Positions 27,663 to 36,887 of a stretch of DNA of 64,000 nt are shown one piece after another. The notes under the pieces were generated by a model. It made no database searches, was not told the origin of the DNA, and was given only the letters and a program-made list of their open reading frames with translations. The stretch comes from Prolixibacteraceae bacterium (GTDB taxonomy: Bacteria; Bacteroidota; Bacteroidia; Bacteroidales; Prolixibacteraceae): the NCBI GenBank assembly GCA_028377305.1, contig JAONJW010000004.1, positions 1 to 64,000 on the forward strand, given 5' to 3'. The position numbers and the translations under genes were made by a program. Each line of letters opens with the position of its first letter. The first letter of the stretch is position 1.

Positions 27663-28204
27663 TTTTCACACCTACATTTACCACTTTCTGCGACATTATA
27701 CCACAAGATGTTAGTATTTAACTCTGCATAACCCCTTTGATTTAAATATGTTTTGAGTTCATCTTCATCGATCACAATCCATATACATTCCCCATTTCAA
27801 CTCTAAGTTTAACAAAGGTTTGGTCAGTGTTTATATATGACCATTAACTGTATTATGACTCGATCTCTGAGACGGCACAGAAAGGTGTATAGTTGAAATT
27901 ATCCTTGATCCCTCTAGGCTGTTATTTTCTTTGTCTATTTAAGAGAGTGTGAAGGTGTTCTGTCCATATCAAAAGGCAGAAGCATAAAATTGGATGCAAT
28001 TTAAACTTTGCGATCGATGAATTGTATTATTAGAGGTAAGGCTTTAGGGACTACTGATTGGTTAATAGTATAATGAGGTTTGTTTCTTTGATGCTTTTTG
28101 GGAAAAGAGTGTGCAATGATTGGTATCATTCTCAATCTAAGGTTTTCGTCATTTTCCAAAGGCTAGTCATAACTTAAGCCCCAAGTGACTGCTCTTTCTG
28201 GGCT
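27663..28204. other. Non-coding gap downstream of the truncated peptidase
   Basis: Apart from the probable leftover peptidase reading frame up to about 27714, no coding sequence, tRNA or repeat was found. A weak stem AGCCC/GGGCT (about 28176-28203) abuts the start of the next gene. Confidence 0.35.
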
Positions 28205-28225
28205 ATGATACCATATCTAATTAAA

Positions 28226-29506
28226 ATGAAATTGACCGAATTGCATATTCAACAAGCATGGCAACACCGTCTCTATCATACGAAATCACTTCGAACAAGT
28301 GACGGCAAAGAGATTGAGGTGATACACCCTGGTTATCTACATCAGGATGCTGGTCCCGACTTCTTTCAAGCTCGTATTCGTATCGGCGATACGCTATGGG
28401 TTGGGAATGTAGAGATCCACCAAAAGGCGTCGGAGTGGTATAGTCATGGTCATGATCGCCAAGCTTCCTATGATAACGTTATTCTACACGTGGTGATCCA
28501 CAACGATCGTAAGGTGTTTCGTAAGACAGGAGAAGAAGTGCCCTGTTTAGAGATCGTACTTCTACCGGAGTACACCAACAAATTGGATGATTGGGCGTCG
28601 TGCAAGGAGTGGTTAAGGTGTGATGTGGCTCCGGAAAAAATGTCTATACTTCACTACCATTTTATTCTTCAAAGGCATGCCATTGATCGTTTGGAGCGAA
28701 AAGCGGATGAGATGAAATCGTTATTACATTGGAGTATGAATGATTGGCGGCATGTTTTCTACTATCTCTTGGCCCGTAGTTTCGGTTTCCGTATCAATAG
28801 CGACCCAATGGAACGATTGGCTCGTTCAATACCTCTAGCCATTTTATCGAAAGAGAGAGGGAGTCGACAGAGGTTGGAAGCTCTTTTTTTTGGACAATCA
28901 GGCTTACTTCCCTTGGAGAGTAATGATCCTCAGGTGATCCAGTGGATTCTGGATTATCGTTTTTTGCAGAATAAATATGGGTTGAGTCCTATGGATGCTA
29001 GCGTATGGAAATTTATGCGTACCCGTCCTTCGAATTTTCCTACGGTTCGCATCGCTCAATTTGTTGCACTACTTTCACAACGTACCCACCTTTTATCAGA
29101 AACTCTAGAGAAAGCATCGGTAGAGGATGTTGTTACACTTTTCGATGTTGTACCATCAACCTATTGGCAAACACACTATCAGTTTAAGAACAGTAGTCGG
29201 CAAAGCACAAAGCGCTTGAGTAAGACCGCTATCAATAACATTATTATCAACACTATTGTACCTTTTCTTTTGGTTTACGGCGAAAGACTAAACCGTGAGG
29301 ATTGGAAAGAAAAAGCATTGAATTGGTTACAGAGCATCCCATATGAAAAGAACTTCATAACCAAAATATGGCACGAGAGAGGGTTCGAGCTAGAGCATGC
29401 GATGGATTCTCAAGCACTCATTTCACTGCACCACCAGTTCTGTATAAAAAATAAATGTTTAGAATGTGATATTGGACACGTTTTATTGGAAAATATAAAG
29501 CATTAA
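28226..29506 (+). CDS. DUF2851 family protein
   Basis: About 426 residues from the ATG at 28226 (MKLTELHIQQAWQHRLY); an upstream in-frame ATG at 28205 would add seven residues, but the family normally begins close to this helix. The conserved block IHPGYLHQDAGPDFFQARI...GNVEIHQKASEWYSHGH...YDNVILHVVIHND is characteristic of DUF2851, a Bacteroidota-conserved cytoplasmic protein of unknown function. The C-terminus has a CxxC-like pair (CIKNKCLECDIG) that could bind metal. It precedes the potassium-channel gene by 52 bases. Confidence 0.88.
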   Translation: MKLTELHIQQAWQHRLYHTKSLRTSDGKEIEVIHPGYLHQDAGPDFFQARIRIGDTLWVGNVEIHQKASEWYSHGHDRQASYDNVILHVVIHNDRKVFRKTGEEVPCLEIVLLPEYTNKLDDWASCKEWLRCDVAPEKMSILHYHFILQRHAIDRLERKADEMKSLLHWSMNDWRHVFYYLLARSFGFRINSDPMERLARSIPLAILSKERGSRQRLEALFFGQSGLLPLESNDPQVIQWILDYRFLQNKYGLSPMDASVWKFMRTRPSNFPTVRIAQFVALLSQRTHLLSETLEKASVEDVVTLFDVVPSTYWQTHYQFKNSSRQSTKRLSKTAINNIIINTIVPFLLVYGERLNREDWKEKALNWLQSIPYEKNFITKIWHERGFELEHAMDSQALISLHHQFCIKNKCLECDIGHVLLENIKH

Positions 29507-29521
29507 GTGCTCAAAATATGG

Positions 29522-29529
29522 TACATTTG
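29522..29529 (+). promoter_or_regulatory. -7 element for the potassium channel gene
   Basis: TACATTTG fits TAnnTTTG exactly, 30 bases before the start codon at 29559, between it and the preceding stop. Confidence 0.45.
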
Positions 29530-29558
29530 AGTAAAAAGAAAACTAGTTATATCGCTTA

Positions 29559-30584
29559 ATGAATCAGTTTAAACAGAAATCAACAAAGACACTTCGAATA
29601 GGGATCTCTATTTTTGTATTGATCCACACCTTTGGTATTGTAGGCTATATGTTTTTTGAAGAGTACAGCTTTATTGATGCACTGTATATGACGATTATTA
29701 CCGTGTCTACGGTAGGATTTGGGGAAATTAAACCACTATCGGATGTAGGGCGACTTTTCACCTCGGCATTGATACTAATGTCTCTAGGTAATTTAGCCTA
29801 TTTGGGTACGGCTGTGGTGACCTTTATTGTGGAAGGAGAGTTGTTTGAATATATAAAAAATAACAGAGTGAATAAACGCATACATAAACTAACCGATCAT
29901 GTCATTGTTTGTGGCTTTGGACGTAATGGCGAACAGGCATGCTTAGAACTTCAAGATCACGAGCAAGATTTTGTGATAATAGAAAAACGTGATAATGTGT
30001 TAACACGAATCAAAGAGTCTCCCAACATGTTATTTATTAAGGGAGATGCCACACATGAAGAGATTCTTATTGCCGCAGGTATCGATCGTGCGAGGGCACT
30101 GATTGCTACCACACCCAATGACGCAGATAATGTATTTGTCGTGTTGACCGCAAGAGAGATGAATCCGAATTTAAAGATTATTAGCCGTGCATCTGAAAGA
30201 GGTTCAGATATGAAGCTAAAAAGAGCAGGAGCCAACAACGTGATTATGCCTGAAAGGATGGGAGGTCAGCGTATGTCAAAGCTTGTGATGCAACCCGATG
30301 TGGTGGAGTTTATGGAGTATGTGTTGCTACAGAGCAATAAGGATGTTGCCTTAGAGGAAGTTGGATGTGACTACATGTGTCGTATGTTTGAAGGTCGCAC
30401 CATCGACGAACTAAAGAAGGTGGACGTTTCAGGGATTAATATCGTAGGGATTAAACAAAAAAGTGGTAAATATATCTATAACCCTCAAAATAACTACGAA
30501 CTAGAGCGAACAGATAAGCTCTTCGTTTTGGGTTCAGTAGTTCAAGTTTCGGAATTCAGAACAACTCTAGAAAGAGGGAAATAA
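29559..30584 (+). CDS. Two-helix potassium channel with RCK (TrkA-N/TrkA-C) domains
   Basis: 341 residues. There are two membrane helices (about 13-33 and 66-90) flanking a pore loop with the selectivity filter TVGFG (51-55). The RCK N-domain starts at about 113 with VIVCGFGRNG (Rossmann loop at 119-124) and the TrkA-C domain covers about 250-335. The layout is that of MthK/Kch-type ligand-gated K+ channels of the inner membrane, with gating by cytoplasmic ligand such as Ca2+ or nucleotides. It is monocistronic with its own -7 element. Confidence 0.93.
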   Translation: MNQFKQKSTKTLRIGISIFVLIHTFGIVGYMFFEEYSFIDALYMTIITVSTVGFGEIKPLSDVGRLFTSALILMSLGNLAYLGTAVVTFIVEGELFEYIKNNRVNKRIHKLTDHVIVCGFGRNGEQACLELQDHEQDFVIIEKRDNVLTRIKESPNMLFIKGDATHEEILIAAGIDRARALIATTPNDADNVFVVLTAREMNPNLKIISRASERGSDMKLKRAGANNVIMPERMGGQRMSKLVMQPDVVEFMEYVLLQSNKDVALEEVGCDYMCRMFEGRTIDELKKVDVSGINIVGIKQKSGKYIYNPQNNYELERTDKLFVLGSVVQVSEFRTTLERGK

Positions 30585-30692
30585 AACCATTTTTCTAGAG
30601 CTATTTATCCTATTGGCATTCACAACATTGGACATATAATAGAAATATTCAAAATAAACCTATTATAATGAAGATCAGAAGACAAAAAATAT

Positions 30693-30700
30693 TAGCTTTG
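30693..30700 (+). promoter_or_regulatory. -7 element for rpsO
   Basis: TAGCTTTG fits TAnnTTTG exactly and gives an 80-base leader before rpsO. That is enough room for the S15 autoregulatory fold known in other bacteria, although I cannot assign a structure. Confidence 0.5.
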
Positions 30701-30787
30701 TACCGATTTTCAGTTGATTCTGCGCGGTTGCGATAATGAAATTATCTTGCTGCGTGGATATTGTATCATTAATTAAATTATTCTAAG

Positions 30788-31057
30788 ATGTATTTAACTT
30801 CAGAAAAAAAACAAGAGATTTTTGCTAAACACGGAGAAAAAGCAACAAACACAGGTTCTGCAGAAGGACAAATTGCGTTGTTTACATTCCGTATTTCACA
30901 CTTAACAGAGCATTTGAAAGTGAATCGCAAAGATTTCTCGACACAACATGCACTTATCAAGTTGGTAGGTAAGCGTCGTAGCTTGCTTGATTATCTTAAG
31001 CGTAAAGATATCGAGCGTTACCGTGCGATCATCAAAGAACTTAACTTGCGTAAATAA
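30788..31057 (+). CDS. rpsO: 30S ribosomal protein S15
   Basis: 89 residues, the normal length. It contains the S15 signature region: the GSAEGQIALFTFRISHLTEHL helix, RKDFSTQHALIKLVGKRRSLLDYL and a basic C-terminus. It binds 16S rRNA helices 20-22 early in small-subunit assembly. It is followed after 85 bases by pnp, the rpsO-pnp order found widely in bacteria, with a hairpin between the genes. Confidence 0.98.
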   Translation: MYLTSEKKQEIFAKHGEKATNTGSAEGQIALFTFRISHLTEHLKVNRKDFSTQHALIKLVGKRRSLLDYLKRKDIERYRAIIKELNLRK

Positions 31058-31063
31058 TTTTCT

Positions 31064-31087
31064 AAAGAGAGGGGTTACCCTCTCTTT
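31064..31087 (+). terminator. Intergenic hairpin between rpsO and pnp
   Basis: AAAGAGAGGG (31064-31073), loop GTTA and CCCTCTCTTT (31078-31087) form a 10-bp stem followed by ACTGTTTTC. It may act as a partial terminator or as an RNase processing site, as known between rpsO and pnp in enterobacteria. Confidence 0.65.
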
Positions 31088-31142
31088 ACTGTTTTCGAAA
31101 GGCCCCACCCATTTATCTTTCGATTATTAATTTTTTGAAATT

Positions 31143-33356
31143 ATGATTCAACCTGTAGTTAAAACAATCGATCTAGGCGATGGAAGATCAATCTCTATCG
31201 AGACTGGAAAGTTGGCTAAGCAAGCTGATGGATCGGTTGTAGTAAGAATGGGTGATACAATGTTGTTGGCCACAGTAGTTGCGGCTACTGAAGCAAAAGA
31301 CAATGTTGATTTCATGCCACTTACGGTAGATTACCGTGAGAAATTTTCAGCAGCAGGACGTTTTCCTGGTGGATTTACTAAAAGAGAAGGACGTCCGTCG
31401 GATGACGAAATCCTAGTTGCTCGTTTGGTAGACCGTGCCTTACGTCCACTTTTCCCAAGTGATTTTCACGCTGAGACTGTAGTGATGATCTCTCTTCTAT
31501 CAGTAGGAGAAGGAGATATGCCTGATGCCCTAGCTGGTTTGGCAGCATCTGCAGCATTAGCAGTTTCAAATGTCCCATTTGAAACTTACATCTCTGAAGC
31601 ACGTGTTGCACGTATCGCAGGAGAGTATGTGATTAATCCAACCTATGATCAGCTGCAAGAGGCAGATCTAGATATTATGGTGGGTGCAACTTACGACAAC
31701 ATCATGATGGTAGAAGGAGAGATGGACGAAGTGTCTGAGCAGGAGATGCTAGATGCTATCAAAGTCGCTCACGATGCCATTCGCACGCAGTGTACTGCAC
31801 AAGAAGAGCTTGCAAAAGAGCTTGGTGTAGAGAAGCGAGAGTATTGTCATGAGGAGTCAGACGAAGCTTTGGAAGCGTCAATCAAAGAGATGTGTTACGA
31901 CAAATGTTATGAGATTGCAGCCATGGGGCTTGCAGACAAACATAAGCGTAGCCAATTGTTCTCTGAGGTTAAAGAAGCATTTGTTACAGCATATAGCGAA
32001 GGAAAAGAAGAGAGTGAAATTAACTCTTTCCTTATCAATCAATACTATCATGATGTACAAAAGGATGCGGTACGTCGTTGTGTACTTGATGAAGGCCAGC
32101 GTTTAGATGGTAGAGAGACAACAGAGATTCGTCCTATTTGGGGAGAGGTAGATTACTTACCTCGCGTTCATGGTTCTGCAGTATTTACACGTGGAGAGAC
32201 ACAGTCTCTTACGTCGATAACACTAGGAACTAAGTCAGATGAGAAAATCATTGACAATGCAACCCTACAAAGTAGAGAACGATTCTTGTTACATTACAAC
32301 TTCCCTCCTTTCTGTACAGGAGAAGCTCGTACTCCAAGAGGAATTTCACGACGTGAAATCGGACATGGAAATCTAGCATATCGTGCACTAAAAGGAATGA
32401 TCCCAGCGGATTATCCTTATGTGATTCGTGTGATTTCAGATGTATTGGAGTCGAACGGTTCATCATCGATGGCAACAGTTTGTGCAGGTACTATGGCACT
32501 AATGGATGCAGGTGTTCAAATTAAGAAGCCTGTAACTGGTATTGCAATGGGCTTGATTACAGACAATGAGAAATTTGCTGTGTTATCTGATATTTTAGGT
32601 GATGAAGATCACTTAGGAGATATGGATTTCAAAGTGACAGGAACTCGTGATGGTATTACGGCTACACAGATGGATATCAAAGTAGACGGACTTCCATACG
32701 AAATTCTAGAGCAAGCATTAGAACAAGCACGTCAAGGTCGTTTACACATTATGGACAAAGTAGAGGAAGTAATTCCTGAAGTTCGTGATGATTATAAGCC
32801 TTTTGTTCCACGTATTGTGAAGATGGCTGTACCAAAAGATATGATTGGTGCGATCATTGGACCTGGTGGAAAGATTATCCAACAAATTCAAGAGGATACA
32901 CAATCTGTGATCTCTATTGAAGAGAAAGATGGTCAAGGTATTGTAGAGATTTCGGCGACTAACAAAGATACTATTGAGGCTGCACTAGCTCGTATTAAAG
33001 CTATTGTTGCTATTCCAGAAGTAGGCGAAGTTTACAAAGGAAAAGTAAAATCTATTGTTGCTTTCGGTGCATTTATTGAAATTATTCCAGGGAAAGATGG
33101 ACTTCTTCACATTTCAGAAGTTGACTGGTCTCGTCATGAGAACATGGACGGCTTGATGAAAGAGGGAGATGAAATCGAAGTGAAACTGGTAGATGTTGAC
33201 AGCAAAACTGGCAAGTTAAAGCTTTCTCGTAAGGTGTTGCTACCAAAACCAGAAGGTTATGTAGAGCGTCCACCTCGCAGTAGAGAAGGTGGTAACCGCC
33301 GAGAAGGAGGTAATCGCAGAGAGAATGGTGGCAATCGTCGCCCAAATAATAATTAA
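31143..33356 (+). CDS. pnp: Polynucleotide phosphorylase
   Basis: 737 residues, the usual size. It has two RNase PH-like domains (first about 10-230 with [21 protein letters not shown]; second about 325-545 with [13 protein letters not shown] and [21 protein letters not shown]) joined by an all-alpha region. A KH domain ([13 protein letters not shown], about 565-577) and an S1 domain ([20 protein letters not shown]) follow. The tail is Arg/Gly/Asn-rich, an RGG-like extension of about 30 residues that may bind RNA. It degrades mRNA 3'-to-5' using phosphate and ends at a strong terminator. Confidence 0.98.
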   Translation: MIQPVVKTIDLGDGRSISIETGKLAKQADGSVVVRMGDTMLLATVVAATEAKDNVDFMPLTVDYREKFSAAGRFPGGFTKREGRPSDDEILVARLVDRALRPLFPSDFHAETVVMISLLSVGEGDMPDALAGLAASAALAVSNVPFETYISEARVARIAGEYVINPTYDQLQEADLDIMVGATYDNIMMVEGEMDEVSEQEMLDAIKVAHDAIRTQCTAQEELAKELGVEKREYCHEESDEALEASIKEMCYDKCYEIAAMGLADKHKRSQLFSEVKEAFVTAYSEGKEESEINSFLINQYYHDVQKDAVRRCVLDEGQRLDGRETTEIRPIWGEVDYLPRVHGSAVFTRGETQSLTSITLGTKSDEKIIDNATLQSRERFLLHYNFPPFCTGEARTPRGISRREIGHGNLAYRALKGMIPADYPYVIRVISDVLESNGSSSMATVCAGTMALMDAGVQIKKPVTGIAMGLITDNEKFAVLSDILGDEDHLGDMDFKVTGTRDGITATQMDIKVDGLPYEILEQALEQARQGRLHIMDKVEEVIPEVRDDYKPFVPRIVKMAVPKDMIGAIIGPGGKIIQQIQEDTQSVISIEEKDGQGIVEISATNKDTIEAALARIKAIVAIPEVGEVYKGKVKSIVAFGAFIEIIPGKDGLLHISEVDWSRHENMDGLMKEGDEIEVKLVDVDSKTGKLKLSRKVLLPKPEGYVERPPRSREGGNRREGGNRRENGGNRRPNNN

Positions 33357-33402
33357 GTAGAACTTTTAAGATAAAGACTACTTTTACGAACGAACGAACG
33401 GT

Positions 33403-33440
33403 AAAAGCCCACTCTCCATTTATGGAGGTGGGCTTTTTTT
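33403..33440 (+). terminator. Terminator of rpsO-pnp
   Basis: AAAAGCCCAC..CTCC pairs with GGAG-GTGGGCTTTT around loop ATTTAT and is followed by T7. It lies about 45 bases after the pnp stop codon. Confidence 0.93.
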
Positions 33441-33565
33441 ATGATGATCAATAAATCATCTTCTTGGTTATACAATTCCCGCTTGTAAGTTTTTTTTTCT
33501 AATAAAAGTTTCGTATTCTTAACTGACATTTTTCAAGATATTAATCAAAGTAAATATATAATCAC

Positions 33566-34291
33566 GTGAAAGATTCCATCGTTATCATTCCCACTTATAA
33601 TGAGAAAGAGAATATCGAAAAGATGATTCGTTATGTGATGAACATAGATCATAACTTTCATATTTTGGTTATCGATGATGGTTCACCAGACGGAACAGGA
33701 AACATTGTGGAGCAGCTCACCCACGAGTTTTCTACACGATTGTTCATTGAACATCGTTCGGGTAAGCTAGGATTAGGGACTGCATATATTCATGGTTTTA
33801 AATGGGCACTTGCTCATGGTTATGAGTTTATCTATGAGATGGATGCAGATTTTTCGCACAATCCTGACGATCTGATTCGCTTACGCCAAAAGTGTATCGA
33901 TGGAGCTGACTTAGCCATCGGATCTCGCTATATCTCAGGAATCAATGTAATCAACTGGCCTTTAGGTAGGGTACTAATGTCTTACGGAGCATCCATGTAT
34001 GTTCGTATGGTGACTCGTATGCAGGTGATGGATGCTACCGCAGGGTTTAAATGTTATCGCCGACGGGTATTAGAGAAGATTCCATTGGAGAAAATCAAGA
34101 TGAAAGGCTATGGCTTTCAGATTGAGCTGAAGTTTACTTCCTGGAAATATGGGTTTGAGGTACAAGAAGTGCCAATTATCTTTACTGACCGACAAGAAGG
34201 GACATCAAAAATGAGTGGAGGTATTTTCAGTGAAGCTTTTTTTGGTGTGATCAAGATGAAGTTGAGAAGCTTCTTCAGGAGTTATAAATAG
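33566..34291 (+). CDS. Polyprenol-phosphate mannosyltransferase-like glycosyltransferase (GT2)
   Basis: 241 residues with a GTG start at 33566 (VKDSIVIIPTYNEKENIE). GT-A fold motifs: PTYNEKENI, VIDDGSPDGT, EMDADFSHNP (metal-binding DxD-like) and the C-terminal TDRQEGTSKMS characteristic of dolichyl-phosphate mannose synthases. It lacks the extra membrane helices of longer DPM1-like forms, so it is peripheral. It probably transfers mannose (or another hexose) from a nucleotide sugar to undecaprenyl phosphate for cell-surface glycosylation. It is monocistronic. Confidence 0.9.
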   Translation: MKDSIVIIPTYNEKENIEKMIRYVMNIDHNFHILVIDDGSPDGTGNIVEQLTHEFSTRLFIEHRSGKLGLGTAYIHGFKWALAHGYEFIYEMDADFSHNPDDLIRLRQKCIDGADLAIGSRYISGINVINWPLGRVLMSYGASMYVRMVTRMQVMDATAGFKCYRRRVLEKIPLEKIKMKGYGFQIELKFTSWKYGFEVQEVPIIFTDRQEGTSKMSGGIFSEAFFGVIKMKLRSFFRSYK

Positions 34292-34305
34292 AAGTAGTCA
34301 TATAT

Positions 34306-34350
34306 AAAGCCTAAAGGAAAAATATTCTTACATTTTCCCTTTAGGCTTTT
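34306..34350. terminator. Bidirectional terminator between the GT2 gene and ribD
   Basis: AAAGCCTAAAGG-AAAA (from 34306) and TTTTCCCTTTAGGCTTT (to 34349) form a 16-bp stem with a single bulged base. The A- and T-rich flanks serve both converging genes. Confidence 0.85.
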
Positions 34351-34363
34351 ATACACATAGGCT

Positions 34364-35446
34364 TTATAACGATTCAAGGTTATCTATAGCTTCTCTTCTA
34401 AATACAATAAGACTCGAATCATCAAGATAATCACGACTAATCATCTTTCCTGGGAATTCAGGTGCTCTTACACCTGATTGAAAGAATCCATGCCCTTGGA
34501 ATATTCGTGCTTCGTCCCATAATCCCAATTCAATCAATAATTTTAGCGTCGTTGGTCCACCTTCCACAATTAGAGACTGGATGTTTCGTTCATGCAGATC
34601 TCCAAGCAGCTGAGGCCATAACTCTTTGTTCTTATCAAGTCGAATGAACTCCGTATTCTTCATTGGGGCATGATCCTGATGGGTGTATATCACCGTAGGT
34701 ATAGATCCGTCGAATAGTTTCTGCGATTTGGATACACGTCTATTTAGATCTAAAAGGACTCTGAGAGGGTCGCGCCCTTTGGTCCATTCTCTTACGGTCA
34801 ATGATGGATTGTCTTTTACGGCCGTTTGAGTTCCAACCATGATTGCATCTTCGTCGATACGAGTTTTATGCACTGCTACTTTTGACAATTCGTTTGTGAT
34901 CCACGTCGGTTGACCAAAGTTCTCTTCGGTGCGCTCTATATCCATATAACCATCGAGAGTCTGGGCCCATTTGAGAATGATATATGGGCGTTTGTGATGA
35001 TGAAAAGTAAAGAACCGACGGTTGAGTTCATAACACCTATTTTCCATAAAGGATTCAATCACCTCTATTCCGGCATCTTTCATCATCTGAATACCTTTGC
35101 CTTTAACTTTTGCAAAAGGATCTTTAATCCCTACCACCACCCTGGGTATCTGAGATTTGACGATCAAATCAGCACAAGGAGGGGTTTTACCGTAATGAGC
35201 ACAAGGCTCTAAAGTCACATATATGGTAGACTCACGAAGGAGATCTCTGTTTTTTACTGCAGCGATAGCATTAACCTCAGCATGAGGTCCCCCATAGACC
35301 TGATGAAATCCTTCACCAATAATTTTGTCTTGATGAACAACAACAGCACCCACCATTGGGTTTGGAGCAACACGACTCATTCCTAGTCGAGCAATCTCTA
35401 TGGCACGCATCATATATTTGGATGCTACATCAAAAGGGTAGTTCAT
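34364..35446 (-). CDS. ribD: Bifunctional riboflavin biosynthesis deaminase/reductase RibD
   Basis: 360 residues. The N-terminal deaminase has the zinc motif H55-A-E57 and PCAHYGKTPPC (81-91). The C-terminal reductase (from about 148) begins RPYIILKWAQTLDGY and includes ITNELSKVAVHKTR and EGGPTTLKLLIE. It converts the first pyrimidine intermediate of riboflavin synthesis in two steps (deamination, then NADPH reduction). It is divergent from prmC across a palindromic promoter region. Confidence 0.96.
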   Translation of the reverse strand: MNYPFDVASKYMMRAIEIARLGMSRVAPNPMVGAVVVHQDKIIGEGFHQVYGGPHAEVNAIAAVKNRDLLRESTIYVTLEPCAHYGKTPPCADLIVKSQIPRVVVGIKDPFAKVKGKGIQMMKDAGIEVIESFMENRCYELNRRFFTFHHHKRPYIILKWAQTLDGYMDIERTEENFGQPTWITNELSKVAVHKTRIDEDAIMVGTQTAVKDNPSLTVREWTKGRDPLRVLLDLNRRVSKSQKLFDGSIPTVIYTHQDHAPMKNTEFIRLDKNKELWPQLLGDLHERNIQSLIVEGGPTTLKLLIELGLWDEARIFQGHGFFQSGVRAPEFPGKMISRDYLDDSSLIVFRREAIDNLESL

Positions 35447-35510
35447 AGTAATGATGATAAATTATGTGGCTAATTAAACGATAACTTATCAAATCCACTG
35501 ATAAGATCGT

Positions 35511-35530
35511 ATCTTTGTATACAAAGATAA
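35511..35530. promoter_or_regulatory. Palindromic overlapping divergent promoters of ribD and prmC
   Basis: TATCTTTGTATACAAAGATA is a perfect 20-base palindrome. Each half is an exact -7 box (TATCTTTG) pointing outward to prmC (plus) and ribD (minus). Only one polymerase could occupy it at a time, so the two genes may compete. Confidence 0.6.
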
Positions 35531-35551
35531 AAAATGCTGTAAAGTTATTTC

Positions 35552-36391
35552 ATGAAAGAGGATTTCAATTCACTACAAAGATCATTAGCTGCACATTATG
35601 ACCCACAAGAAGCACAAAGTATGATAAAGCATCTTGCGATGCATTATTTAAATATCTCTGCAATTCGTTGGTTTACCAAAGATTTTGAGAATGTCGAACA
35701 GGCAGATTTCCATAAATTATCCGAGGCAGTAGGGCGTCTTCTTCAAGACGAGCCACTGCAGTATATTTTAGGAGAGGCTGACTTTTATGGTTTGACTTTT
35801 CATGTAAGTCCTGCAGTGCTTATTCCAAGACCAGAAACAGAAGAGCTAGTGGAGTGGATTCTTGCTACGCTTGTAGATGGGAAAGAGATCTTAGATATCG
35901 GTACTGGAAGTGGTTGTATTCCCATTTCATTGAAAGCAAACCTTCCGAAAAGTCATCTATCCGCTATCGACTATTCTTCCGCTGCCTTAAGTATCGCAAG
36001 ACATAATGCCGATACTTTAGGTCAAAAAGTGGAGTTTATTGAAGACAATGCATTAGACTTTTCTGCTGAAATGAAGCAACGAGAGTGGGATGTTATTGTA
36101 AGTAACCCACCCTACATCCGCACTTTGGAGAAGGTAGAGATGAGAGAAAATGTTTTAAGTCATGAACCAGATATGGCTCTTTTTGTTAGCAATAATGATC
36201 CATTGATATTTTATCGTGAGATCGGAAGATATGGTATCACAAACTTGAAAGAAAATGGGGTATTATTCTTTGAGATCAACCAATATCTAGGAGAAGAGAC
36301 CGTCTCTCTATTGAATGAGATAGGATATAAAGAGGTGGTGTTGAGAAAAGATCTATCTGGAAACGACCGTATGATAAGAGCGGTAAAATAA
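35552..36391 (+). CDS. prmC: Release factor glutamine N5-methyltransferase PrmC (HemK)
   Basis: 279 residues. An N-terminal helical substrate-binding domain (about 1-85) is followed by the joint VLIPRPETEELVEW (89-102), SAM-binding loop DIGTGSGCIP (115-124) and active-site NPPYI (185-189). It methylates the GGQ glutamine of peptide-chain release factors RF1/RF2. It is likely co-transcribed with recX, whose start is 7 bases downstream. Confidence 0.97.
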   Translation: MKEDFNSLQRSLAAHYDPQEAQSMIKHLAMHYLNISAIRWFTKDFENVEQADFHKLSEAVGRLLQDEPLQYILGEADFYGLTFHVSPAVLIPRPETEELVEWILATLVDGKEILDIGTGSGCIPISLKANLPKSHLSAIDYSSAALSIARHNADTLGQKVEFIEDNALDFSAEMKQREWDVIVSNPPYIRTLEKVEMRENVLSHEPDMALFVSNNDPLIFYREIGRYGITNLKENGVLFFEINQYLGEETVSLLNEIGYKEVVLRKDLSGNDRMIRAVK

Positions 36392-36398
36392 GAGTGCG

Positions 36399-36887
36399 AT
36401 GAGGATATATACAAAAGAACAGGCCTTAAGTAAGGTGGCTGCGCTATGTAGCAAGGCAGAGAAATGCGTATATGATATCGAGAAGAAATTAGTTCTATGG
36501 GGACTCGAGCAGGATGATATCGATGCAATTATAGCCCGTCTTATTGAAGAGAAATTTATAGATCAAGAGCGTTTTGTTCGTTACTACTTAAAAGACAAAC
36601 TTACGTTTAATGGATGGGGTAAACAGAAAGTATGGTTCAACTTACAGCAAAAGCGTATTCCTTCGGATCTTTTCGATAGGTTGTGGGAAGAGATCGACAA
36701 AGAGCAATATAATGAACAACTCTTAATGCTTCTACATAAAAAACGAAAAAGCATTAAGAGTGATAATCCTTGGGAAGAGAAACAGAAACTAATGCGGTAT
36801 GCGGCAAGTAGAGGTTTCCAGATAGATGATATCTATCGGGCATTAGATGCACTAGCAGATGGAGCAGGTGCCGTAGGAGAGGTGTAG
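36399..36887 (+). CDS. recX: Regulatory protein RecX
   Basis: 162 residues. RecX pattern: short helical triple repeats with C-S-KAEKCVYDIEKKL, RLIEEKFIDQERFVRYYLKDK and GKQKVWFNLQQKRI. It inhibits RecA filaments and recombinase activity. It follows prmC by 7 bases. Its last 55 bases overlap the 3' end of the convergent lipoprotein gene at 36833-37606. The C-terminal ALADGAGAVGEV beyond the third repeat is encoded in that overlap. Confidence 0.93.
   Translation: MRIYTKEQALSKVAALCSKAEKCVYDIEKKLVLWGLEQDDIDAIIARLIEEKFIDQERFVRYYLKDKLTFNGWGKQKVWFNLQQKRIPSDLFDRLWEEIDKEQYNEQLLMLLHKKRKSIKSDNPWEEKQKLMRYAASRGFQIDDIYRALDALADGAGAVGEV

Noticed and set aside
27532-27714. Separate 60-residue gene overlapping the clostripain-like gene
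   Set aside because: Its C-terminal half looks like the continuation of the peptidase in another frame, so it is treated as part of the broken gene.
33386-33402. CGAA tandem repeat before the pnp terminator
   Set aside because: Only three or so copies; not informative.
35552-36391. Minus-strand frames inside prmC, mutL, dnaE, pnp and other large genes
   Set aside because: They lie opposite strong, motif-bearing genes and show no motifs or start signals of their own.
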